This document shows, one piece after another, positions 1-5,692 of a stretch of 6,120 nucleotides of DNA. This stretch comes from Methylococcaceae bacterium. GTDB taxonomy: Bacteria; Pseudomonadota; Gammaproteobacteria; Methylococcales; Methylomonadaceae. The notes under the pieces were generated by a model. That model was given only the letters and a program-made list of their open reading frames with translations. It was not told the origin of the DNA and did not search any database. The stretch is from the NCBI GenBank assembly GCA_030699345.1, contig JAUYMX010000160.1:1-6120 (forward strand), given 5' to 3'. How positions within the stretch are numbered: position 1 is the first letter of the stretch; each line of letters starts with the position of its first letter. The translations under genes and the position numbers were made by a program.

Positions 1-503
1 GATTGACACCCTTGCGCCCGGAATGAAGAAAAATCGTGTTGCCCGATCATGTATTGCGCCGCCTGATGCATTTTTTCTGAATCCAACGATGGATAAGCCC
101 ACGTCACTTGCTTGCGTTGTAATGCAGATTTAACCGGTCTGTTTAGAATAATGTAACGATAAAAACGGGCAATGGCGCTGTACCGAGCATGAAAGTCACC
201 CACCGCCTCTTTAACCCACGTGATTTTAACATCGTCCGGCAAGTTGGTATTACCACCCAATAACCAAGCGTGTAAGTCTCGTTGGCTGCTGGTATCAAAA
301 TGCACCACTTGTTCCAGCGCATGCACACCGGCATCAGTTCGGCCTGCACACATTACCGCCACAGGATGATTGGCTACTTTCGACAATGCGCGTTCCAACA
401 CCAGCTGCACGCTCTGTCGATTGGCCTGCCACTGCCAGCCGCTATAGCCGCTGCCATCGTACTCAACGCCCAACACTAAGCGCGTTTTAAATAATTCAGT
501 CAT
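1..503 (-). CDS. truA: tRNA pseudouridine(38-40) synthase TruA, 3' end outside window
   Basis: TruA isomerises uridine to pseudouridine at positions 38-40 of the tRNA anticodon arm in the cytosol. I translated the reverse strand by hand: 167 complete codons are visible with no stop, against roughly 260-270 residues in the family, so the C-terminal third is missing at the window edge. The N-terminal stretch VLGVEYDGSGYSGWQ (residues 10-24) and the catalytic motif AGRTDAGVHA (53-62, nucleophile Asp57) are typical. RARYS-like HARYSAIARFYRYII (starting near residue 105) and the FSSFRAQGCQS end are further family hallmarks. The start is the first ATG after an in-frame TGA at 518-516. It overlaps the end of the L,D-transpeptidase gene by 8 bases (496-503) and has no clear Shine-Dalgarno, which suggests translation coupled to the upstream gene. 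Family identity is very secure. Confidence 0.96.
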   Translation of the reverse strand, partial: MTELFKTRLVLGVEYDGSGYSGWQWQANRQSVQLVLERALSKVANHPVAVMCAGRTDAGVHALEQVVHFDTSSQRDLHAWLLGGNTNLPDDVKITWVKEAVGDFHARYSAIARFYRYIILNRPVKSALQRKQVTWAYPSLDSEKMHQAAQYMIGQHDFSSFRAQGCQ

Positions 504-984
504 GAATATAAACTTTCAGCCCAGTATCCACGCGATCGAACAATTCAATCAAATCGAGATTTTTCATTCTCACGCAACCATGCGAACCCGGCGTGCCATC
601 GATTTTTTCATCCGGACAACCATGAATATAAATATAGCGCCACGTACTATCGACTTTGCCGTACCGGTTAAGGCCGGGCTCCAGTCCGCCCAGCCATAAA
701 ATCCGGGTCAGCACCCAGTCGCGTTGAGGGTATTGTTGTTGCAAATCCGCGCTATAGATTTCGCCAGTAGGGCGTCTGCCGACAAACACTGCTTGCGAGG
801 GCTGATCGGCACCGATTTTTGCCCTGATGCGATGCCAACCAGTGGGTGTGCATTCGCTACCCATCAATTCTCCCGCGCCGTTCTTGGCTGTGGAGATTGG
901 ATAACTTTGCAGCAGCTGCCCCTCTTTAATCAAAAATAAGCATTGGCCGCTGATTGAAATATCGATATACGAATCAGGTTTCAT
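496..984 (-). CDS. L,D-transpeptidase (YkuD) family protein, no signal peptide
   Basis: This is a 162-residue YkuD-domain protein. The family uses a catalytic cysteine to form 3-3 peptidoglycan crosslinks or to attach proteins to meso-diaminopimelate; some members have other amidase-like roles. The active-site signature is complete: His121-Gly122 (in YIYIHGCPDE), then SHGCVRM with Ser134, His135, Gly136, Cys137 (nucleophile) and Arg139. The N-terminus (SYIDISISGQCLFLIKEG) is the first beta strands of the domain, so the protein is essentially one bare catalytic domain. No signal peptide, lipobox or membrane segment is visible, which is odd for a periplasmic enzyme. Short leaderless YkuD proteins of this kind do occur in gammaproteobacteria (from memory). 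It sits 17 bases after the Hsp70 stop, with only a weak GAGCGG-like ribosome site, and its stop overlaps the truA start. The fold call is secure; the substrate is unknown. Confidence 0.93.
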   Translation of the reverse strand: MKPDSYIDISISGQCLFLIKEGQLLQSYPISTAKNGAGELMGSECTPTGWHRIRAKIGADQPSQAVFVGRRPTGEIYSADLQQQYPQRDWVLTRILWLGGLEPGLNRYGKVDSTWRYIYIHGCPDEKIDGTPGSHGCVRMKNLDLIELFDRVDTGLKVYIHD

Positions 985-1001
985 AGCATAGCCGCTCGCA
1001 A

Positions 1002-2984
1002 TTAACCGCTTTCCCCTGCCCTGACATCAAACTCAATCTTCCAGTTAGTACCATCGGTTTGTGATACTGCGTTTAGCTCCAACGTGCCCACTTCAGTGAC
1101 TGCGGCTCCCAAATGCACGGGAATTACTTCCCCTGGCTTACGTCCTTCTTCAGGAAGCGTGATTTCTATCTCATCAAGTTCATCAAGTTCACGATCAGTC
1201 CAATAATCCAACCGGGTACCCGCTATATCGTCACGACGACTGGTCGAGGCAAAAAAACGAAACCTGACCGGTTCACCAATCACCAAGCCAAATTCGTCAT
1301 CGGGTAGTTCTTGGCGCGTACCCTCCTCCATGCCGAACGGTGCGATACACAATGCTTCGATTTGCGGCGGCAAACCGGGTACGGCGGGCATCGCGCTTTC
1401 GATACCCACATAATCAGACGCTGCAGTACCGCCTTTGATACGCACACCTTTACCTTTGCGCACAAAACCATAGTAGGTCGCGCCGCGGGCAACCGCTAAA
1501 TCAAGATCAGCACCCCCCAGCAATCTTGCGTCCGGTGCCTGTTCAGCTCGCAACCAATTATTCAACACATCCATTAACCGCTGCGCCAAACCTTCAGCTT
1601 TCAACACACCGCCGTTAAACAATACCGCTGTCGGGTGCAGAAAAGTGGCATGAATCGGCAAATTTATATCGTTCAGTTCATCAGTAGCGGTGAGCTGCTT
1701 GGTCAAAAACGCGGCTAAATGTCGAGTAATAGCGGCATCTTGCGCATACGGCAAACCAGCTGTTCTCAAGCCTGAGCGTGGCCGACTTACCGGCCTGTCG
1801 CCCACTGAGACATGAGGAAGAAAACCTTCCACCAGCACTCTATTAACTTCGTCACGGGTCAACTCTGTACGTAAGGCGCCGCCAATTAGTGACGATCCTC
1901 GATTAGCAACCACTATCGGCACGTTATCAATATCTTGATGATTGAAGATTTTTTCTTTGGCATCCCGACAGCTGTGAGTCAAGGCTTGAATTTGCCAAGG
2001 TTCCAGACGCTTATCATCGGTTTCAAGCTTGGCTTTAACCGTATAAGCCAAGGCCAAATCCATATTGTCGCCGCCCAGTAAAATATGATCGCCCACTGCG
2101 ACACGGGTCAGCTCCAGATTGCCGTTGTTTTGGGTAACAGCAATCAACGATAAATCTGTCGTACCGCCGCCAACATCAATCACCAAAATAATATCGCCGA
2201 CTTCCGCCTGCTTGCGCCAATCGCCATGACTTTTTTCAATCCAGCTATACAACGCCGCTTGCGGCTCTTCTAATAAGATGGCCTGACTCAAACCGACCGC
2301 GCGCGCAGCTTCAACCGTTAATTCCCGTGCTGCCGGATCAAACGAAGCCGGGACGGTAATCACCACATCCTGCTGTGCCAAAGGCGCATCCGGATGCTGG
2401 CTGTGCCAAGCGTCAACAAGATGCTGCAAATACGCCGTGGTTGCCTGAAATGGCGAGACACGCTCAATTTCGTCCGGCGCATCGGCGGGTAAAATCGGCG
2501 CTTTGCAATCGACCCCAGCGTGGCACAACCAACTTTTAGCACTAGACACCAAACGAATAGGTGTTTTGCTACCCAGATTACGGGCAATCTCACCAACCAA
2601 ATGCTGAGGCCTTGCCGTCCAGGGTAAAGCGGTTGAACCTTCGGCGATTTCGGCGGAATGAGCCAAATACAAAAAAGACGGTAATTGCAATTTATCTTCG
2701 ACACTGCCCGGCGCGCTCAGTTGTGGAATAGCCATCACTTGCTGAGAAAATTCAGCATCTTCAACGCCATCAATCTTTGCATAAGACAACACGCAATGCG
2801 TAGTGCCTAAATCAATACCTACCGAAAACCAAGGTTGGCCATGGTCAGCGGAGAATTGCGGTTGTGCGTAATTGTCAACGTTGGGCTGCGACTCGAACTC
2901 ACTTGTCGATGCAATTGTTTCTGGTGCAACAGATGGCGGCGATTGGGTGTCTTCGTTAGACACATGACCGAATAATCCCTTCAT
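1002..2984 (-). CDS. Hsp70-family (DnaK-like) chaperone ATPase with divergent C-terminus
   Basis: A 660-residue Hsp70-family protein, presumably cytosolic. All ATPase landmarks are present: phosphate-1 loop GIDLGTTHC (56-64; Asp58, Thr61, Thr62), Lys150 in SSAKSW at the place of DnaK Lys70, VITVPASFDPAAR (208-220), EEPQAAL (Glu240, equivalent to DnaK Glu171), phosphate-2 DVGGGTTDLS (270-279; Asp270, Thr275, Asp277), GGDNMDLALA (304-313), and the adenosine motif VLFNGGVLK (454-462). ATP hydrolysis is therefore expected. Unlike DnaK it has a roughly 50-residue polar, probably disordered N-terminal extension. It lacks the hydrophobic DVLLLDV-type interdomain linker, and residues 510-660 form a divergent beta-rich region with no helical lid. 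It is not dnaK, hscA or hscC. The start is an ATGA overlap with the DUF2760 stop, preceded by AGAGG seven bases upstream. Hsp70 genes next to DUF2760 genes are a known recurring pair; the client is unknown. Confidence 0.94.
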   Translation of the reverse strand: MKGLFGHVSNEDTQSPPSVAPETIASTSEFESQPNVDNYAQPQFSADHGQPWFSVGIDLGTTHCVLSYAKIDGVEDAEFSQQVMAIPQLSAPGSVEDKLQLPSFLYLAHSAEIAEGSTALPWTARPQHLVGEIARNLGSKTPIRLVSSAKSWLCHAGVDCKAPILPADAPDEIERVSPFQATTAYLQHLVDAWHSQHPDAPLAQQDVVITVPASFDPAARELTVEAARAVGLSQAILLEEPQAALYSWIEKSHGDWRKQAEVGDIILVIDVGGGTTDLSLIAVTQNNGNLELTRVAVGDHILLGGDNMDLALAYTVKAKLETDDKRLEPWQIQALTHSCRDAKEKIFNHQDIDNVPIVVANRGSSLIGGALRTELTRDEVNRVLVEGFLPHVSVGDRPVSRPRSGLRTAGLPYAQDAAITRHLAAFLTKQLTATDELNDINLPIHATFLHPTAVLFNGGVLKAEGLAQRLMDVLNNWLRAEQAPDARLLGGADLDLAVARGATYYGFVRKGKGVRIKGGTAASDYVGIESAMPAVPGLPPQIEALCIAPFGMEEGTRQELPDDEFGLVIGEPVRFRFFASTSRRDDIAGTRLDYWTDRELDELDEIEITLPEEGRKPGEVIPVHLGAAVTEVGTLELNAVSQTDGTNWKIEFDVRAGESG

Positions 2985-3637
2985 AACTCCACCTCTGCAG
3001 CCGCGATAATCTTGGCGTTATAGCCTTGGGTCAATTTGGGCAAACGCAATTCAGTCACTTGCCAACCTTTATGCACTAAGGTGCCGGTAAACGGCGCGGA
3101 GCCGACAATATTACCGGTCAGGCGCACACTGCCGGCATCAAAACCTGCCGGTAAGGTAACCTTGCTGCCTTCCGACTCGGAGCGCACAGTCGCCAAGGTA
3201 AAATGTTCGTTAATGGCTTTGTTACACCCCTCATGAACAACCCTTGCCGCCACACCAATATCGGCATCGCTATAGTTGCCAATATCTTCTTTAATAAAAT
3301 CAATAAAGCGGGCTTCTTTTTGCAATAAACCAAGTAACTGCAGTGCAGCATCCGGTGTTGCTTCTTTTAATATGACCGGTTCCGGTGCTGGAGCCTGGAC
3401 AATTTTTTCAACTTCAACGATTTTTTCTACCACTTTAATGACCGGTTCTGGCGTCACAGTTAGCGGTTGTGCGGCAGATTCAGCCGGTTTTTTATTGCTG
3501 CGCGCAAGACTGATCACCATGGACAGCAACAAAACAATCAGAATCAGCGCTAATACGGCAACCGTGCCTGCCAAACACACATGCCATAAATCGAACGTGG
3601 TCGGTTTAAGTGATAAATCAATCGTGTAATTATTCAT
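2981..3637 (-). CDS. DUF2760 domain-containing membrane-anchored protein
   Basis: A 218-residue protein of unknown function, recognised as DUF2760 from its C-terminal half. One strongly hydrophobic helix lies at about residues 22-45 (GTVAVLALILIVLLLSMVISLA), followed by a positively charged RSNKK that favours the C-terminus in the cytosol by the positive-inside rule. Residues 50-93 form a Pro/Val/Glu/Lys linker with imperfect VEKIVEVEKIV repeats. The conserved domain begins near residue 97 with ALQLLGLLQKEARFIDFIKEDI and continues through YSDADIGVAARVVHEGC (122-138) to a beta-rich end. It overlaps the Hsp70 start by 4 bases, so the two should be made together. I infer that it may tether or recruit the Hsp70 at the inner membrane; nothing in the sequence proves that. 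The ribosome site is weak (AGAG about 10 bases before the ATG). It lies just downstream of a terminator, so it probably has its own promoter. Confidence 0.88.
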   Translation of the reverse strand: MNNYTIDLSLKPTTFDLWHVCLAGTVAVLALILIVLLLSMVISLARSNKKPAESAAQPLTVTPEPVIKVVEKIVEVEKIVQAPAPEPVILKEATPDAALQLLGLLQKEARFIDFIKEDIGNYSDADIGVAARVVHEGCNKAINEHFTLATVRSESEGSKVTLPAGFDAGSVRLTGNIVGSAPFTGTLVHKGWQVTELRLPKLTQGYNAKIIAAAEVEL

Positions 3638-3651
3638 TGCAAATACTCTTT

Positions 3652-3680
3652 GTTATTGTTGTCACGCTGCACATCATCAA
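3652..3680 (-). promoter_or_regulatory. Possible sigma-70-type promoter for the DUF2760-Hsp70 cluster
   Basis: Between the terminator U-tract and the DUF2760 start only about 40 bases remain. Reading leftward, TTGATG (3680-3675) is followed after 17 bases by AATAAC (3657-3652); each hexamer matches the consensus at four of six positions. It would give a very short leader. An overlapping alternative, TTGGCG-17-GATGAT inside the terminator stem, scores about equally. The case rests mainly on the need for a promoter here. Confidence 0.25.
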
Positions 3681-3722
3681 AAAGCCCCCTACCCTCGCCA
3701 ATTCGGGCGAACGTAAGAGGCT
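3679..3722 (-). terminator. Rho-independent terminator after the small secreted-protein gene
   Basis: Read on the minus strand, AGCCTCTTACGTTCGCC (3722-3706) and GGCGAGGGTAGGGGGCT (3699-3683) pair as a 17-base stem around a six-base loop, with one mismatch and three G-U pairs, followed directly by a run of five T (3683-3679). It begins ten bases after the stop codon at 3733. On the plus strand the G-U pairs become C-A mismatches and there is no T-run, so it acts leftward only. Some read-through into the DUF2760 gene is possible. Confidence 0.85.
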
Positions 3723-3732
3723 GTCATATAAG

Positions 3733-4113
3733 TTATTGCTGACTGGATTTACGGGCGGCTTCGGAGAACATCATACCTTGCAAGGCGGTACGTGTGGTTT
3801 GGATGCGCATTTGTTTCAAATGCCGGTCGGCAATCACTTCAGGTACCTTTTCAGCGATATAAATCTCGCGCATTTTGGCCAGACCCGGCTCGCAATGCTT
3901 GATGATTGCCTCAGTTGAAACACGGCTTTCTTTAGTTTGATATTCAGGTTTTTGCATTTCGTCACCTACACATCGTTTGTATTGGTATCTGGCTTCTTGA
4001 ATTTTTTTCATGGTCTCTTCAGACAAAGTGGTGTTTTGCCACTCATCTTTGCTTTCTTCAGCATAAGCGCTTGCTGACAACAGCAATAGGCTTAAAAAAA
4101 TAATTTGTTTCAT
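3733..4113 (-). CDS. Small secreted (periplasmic) protein of unknown function
   Basis: I do not recognise a named family. The protein is 126 residues from the ATG at 4113. It opens with a clear Sec signal peptide, MKQIIFLSLLLLSASAYA, with a likely cleavage after Ala18 (AYA-EE). The frame stays open upstream to an ATG at 4206, but that start would bury the signal peptide behind 31 basic, Cys-rich residues. The ATG at 4113 has a strong GAGGA ribosome site, so it is chosen. The mature part, about 108 residues, is charged and mostly helical-looking, with just two cysteines (in YKRCVGDE and KHCEPGL, about 45 residues apart) that could form a disulfide in the periplasm. The end is basic and Gln/Ser-rich. 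It is followed by its own strong terminator, so it is probably monocistronic. A link to the downstream DUF2760-Hsp70 pair is possible by position only. Confidence 0.78.
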   Translation of the reverse strand: MKQIIFLSLLLLSASAYAEESKDEWQNTTLSEETMKKIQEARYQYKRCVGDEMQKPEYQTKESRVSTEAIIKHCEPGLAKMREIYIAEKVPEVIADRHLKQMRIQTTRTALQGMMFSEAARKSSQQ

Positions 4114-4123
4114 GCTCTTCCTC
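4114..4123 (-). promoter_or_regulatory. Ribosome binding site deciding the start at 4113
   Basis: Read on the minus strand the ten bases before the ATG are GAGGAAGAGC, placing GAGGA five bases from the start codon. No comparable site precedes the upstream in-frame ATG at 4206. Together with the signal peptide that begins exactly here, this fixes the start of the small secreted protein. Confidence 0.75.
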
Positions 4124-4147
4124 GATAGGGTTAGTGAACTGTGGGCA

Positions 4148-4177
4148 ATTTTACGCGAAGCACAACAAAAACAATAA
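4148..4177 (-). promoter_or_regulatory. Possible promoter of the small secreted-protein gene
   Basis: On the minus strand TAAAAT (4153-4148) matches the -10 consensus at five of six positions and would start transcription near 4141, about 28 bases before the ATG. The -35 side is poor: TTATTG at 18 bases or TTGTTT at 15 bases. A perfect TTGACA at 4223-4218 has no good -10 at standard spacing. Confidence 0.35.
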
Positions 4178-4376
4178 CATTTAAGCTGCACCTTAACCTT
4201 ACCCAAGGCTATTTATCTGTCAATGCAGATCCATCCAATCCAGTGCAAAGCATTTAACGACTGCACAACAATAAGGCAGAATTCAATGCTGCCCTGCCCG
4301 CTAAAATAACCAAAAAATCAACATAACCCATTGTAATTAAAAATAAAAGATTAACAAAACAGCCGCACAACTATTC

Positions 4377-4392
4377 TGGCATACCGTTTGCT
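4377..4392 (+). promoter_or_regulatory. Sigma-54 (RpoN) -24/-12 promoter motif
   Basis: The sequence TGGCATACCGTTTGCT fits the RpoN consensus TGGCACG-N4-TTGCW with exact GG-N10-GC spacing (GG at 4378-4379, GC at 4390-4391); it deviates only at the C and G that follow TGGCA. The preceding base is C, also as in the consensus. Transcription would begin near 4403, giving an untranslated leader of about 85 bases before the ATG at 4489. If real, expression of the membrane cytochrome needs an AAA+ enhancer-binding activator and responds to a specific signal; neither the activator nor its site can be identified here. Confidence 0.65.
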
Positions 4393-4488
4393 GCATTGGT
4401 TATGGGGACGGCAACTGCATACCACTACACCCAAGCATTGCTGTAACCGAATCAGAACGAATACATTCACGCAATAGGAAGGTGGGTT

Positions 4489-5634
4489 ATGGAAAAGCGT
4501 TGCTTAAGATTTCAAGATATTTCAGTCAGCGAGAAGATGCTTTATTCGCTGTTTTTAATGACCATCGGCATCGGTTATTTATTTGCGTTAACGCATATGT
4601 ATTACACGCATCAAATGCGTGACGGTAAGCCCGGCATGTCTATTCAAGACGTGATGATTGCGTATTACGGCTCACAAGATCAAACCCGGCTGGGATCTGC
4701 CATCAATGGCGGCCCAATGGAGCCAAATCTAAAGTCTGCCAATGACAAAGAAAAAATTCTGGTTTGGCTAAGCACCGGCAAATCAAAAACTGATTTCGAA
4801 CAGGATATTGCTCCAATCCTGGCCCGGGACTGTACCCTTTGCCACAATGGTGAAACCAATCCCGGCTTGCCCAACTTGACTAACTACGAAGGTGTGATGG
4901 AAGTCGCTTCATCAAAAGCAGCATCGATACCTGGATTGGTAAAGGTCTCACACATACACCTGTTCGGCATCGCCTTCATTTTGCTGTTTGTGGGCAGGAT
5001 ATTTATTTATTGCCGAATGAACGTCACTTTAAAACGCGTCATTGTGGTGATTCCGTTTTTATCGATGCTGATTGATACACTGTCCTGGTTTGTCACCCGC
5101 AACAACCCAAGCTTTGCTTATGTCGTCGTTGCTTCCGGCGCATTGATGGGACTGTCGATGGGGGCGCAAATTGTTATCAGCCTGTATCAAATGTGGGTGG
5201 AGACTTTTGATCCGCGTTTATATCTTTCAGCTAACCAGCAATTGCTGCTGAAAAAAATTGCCCTATCGTTTCAGCAAATAGTGTCGCCTATAGTGTCAGC
5301 CAGTAAAGCCTATTTGCTGAAGTTCGCCCCCATCATTTGGCAACAACTGCGCATAGCAACGGTTCAAATCAGTCTGAGTTTGTATCACGCAGCTCAATAC
5401 CAACTCCACCCCAAACTGACCTTAACTGCTGAGGATCAACTTAAAGCCCCGCAATACGCGCAAACATTGACTGAATCAGGTTATAGCGTTTGGTTTGCCG
5501 GCAATGGCTGGCTGGTGAAAGAATCGTTATTAACTTGGTCGTTTTTTAACTCGATTGACGCGCTTGGACACTATATTCAGCATTTGCCTCATCAACAATC
5601 TGCTTCGGCTGAGCCTTCTGAATATAAGGTTTAA
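4489..5634 (+). CDS. Membrane-bound c-type cytochrome with one CxxCH heme site and novel C-terminal region
   Basis: A 381-residue predicted inner-membrane heme protein. Helix 1 covers about residues 17-36, and a large periplasmic loop (37-153) carries CTLCH (Cys115, Cys118, His119) for covalent heme c. Helices 2-4 lie at about 154-174, 184-202 and 207-235. The basic RMNVTLKR turn after helix 2 supports N-in topology, placing residues 236-381 in the cytosol. Conserved-looking elements are THMYYTHQMRDGKPG (His36, His41), the LPNLTNYEGV stretch after the heme, and VSHIHLFG (His155, His157) at helix 2; these histidines could ligate heme or contact quinol. The first 235 residues resemble a conserved membrane cytochrome family sometimes misannotated as elongation factor (from memory). 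The last 145 residues, amphipathic helices then a Trp-rich end (WFAGNGWLV), match nothing I know. A good ribosome site (AGGAAGG, 4476-4482) and a sigma-54 motif lie upstream. The role is presumably electron transfer; the partner is unknown. Confidence 0.8.
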   Translation: MEKRCLRFQDISVSEKMLYSLFLMTIGIGYLFALTHMYYTHQMRDGKPGMSIQDVMIAYYGSQDQTRLGSAINGGPMEPNLKSANDKEKILVWLSTGKSKTDFEQDIAPILARDCTLCHNGETNPGLPNLTNYEGVMEVASSKAASIPGLVKVSHIHLFGIAFILLFVGRIFIYCRMNVTLKRVIVVIPFLSMLIDTLSWFVTRNNPSFAYVVVASGALMGLSMGAQIVISLYQMWVETFDPRLYLSANQQLLLKKIALSFQQIVSPIVSASKAYLLKFAPIIWQQLRIATVQISLSLYHAAQYQLHPKLTLTAEDQLKAPQYAQTLTESGYSVWFAGNGWLVKESLLTWSFFNSIDALGHYIQHLPHQQSASAEPSEYKV

Positions 5635-5648
5635 TGGCTAATAAGCTT

Positions 5649-5679
5649 AAAAGTCCCCCTCGTTTAACTCGAGGGAGAC
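5649..5679. terminator. Intrinsic terminator hairpin between convergent genes, probably bidirectional
   Basis: GTCCCCCTCG (5653-5662) and CGAGGGAGAC (5670-5679) form a ten-base stem around the loop TTTAACT. Leftward transcripts get a complete stem (one G-U pair) followed by four T, which suits the gene ending at 5693. Rightward transcripts get one C-A mismatch and a short GTTT tail, so termination of the cytochrome gene ending at 5634 is plausible but weaker. Confidence 0.75.
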
Positions 5680-5692
5680 GTTTACCGGTTTC

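Larger units (their letters stand above)
4114..4488. other. Divergent intergenic region, 375 bases
   Basis: No convincing gene is seen on either strand. The region lies between the leftward small secreted-protein gene and the rightward cytochrome gene and is AT-rich. It holds a sigma-54-type promoter motif facing right (4377-4392) and a sigma-70-like element facing left (about 4148-4177). An AT-rich run (about 4328-4362) sits immediately upstream of the sigma-54 motif, where a bending protein such as IHF would act, though I see no good IHF consensus. A short inverted repeat GGCAG-N9-CTGCC (4275-4293) lies about 110-130 bases before the predicted transcription start, a usual place for enhancer-binding-protein sites. 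CAATGC or its complement GCATTG occurs four times (4221, 4284, 4393, 4435). The last two items may be chance. Confidence 0.6.

Noticed and set aside
2360..2704. Minus-strand 114-codon open frame inside the Hsp70 gene
   Set aside because: It lies in another frame of the strongly conserved Hsp70 ATPase domain and has no recognisable protein features, so it is a shadow.
3610..3918. Plus-strand open frame of 102 codons across the terminator region
   Set aside because: It runs antisense to the terminator and the small secreted-protein gene, has no ribosome site, and its sequence is low in coding character.
4114..4206. N-terminal extension of the small secreted protein to the ATG at 4206
   Set aside because: It would place 31 basic, Cys-rich residues before a perfect signal peptide, and it has no good ribosome site, whereas the ATG at 4113 has GAGGA at ideal distance.
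4221..4398. CAATGCAG (4221-4228) and CTGCATTG (4391-4398) as a long-range inverted repeat
   Set aside because: About one eight-base match of this kind is expected by chance in a region of this size.
5278..5301. Imperfect 12-base tandem repeat (ATAGTGTCGCCT / ATAGTGTCAGCC) inside the membrane cytochrome gene
   Set aside because: Only two copies with two differences, in frame and coding for a short VSP/VSA helix segment; not evidence of a repeat element.
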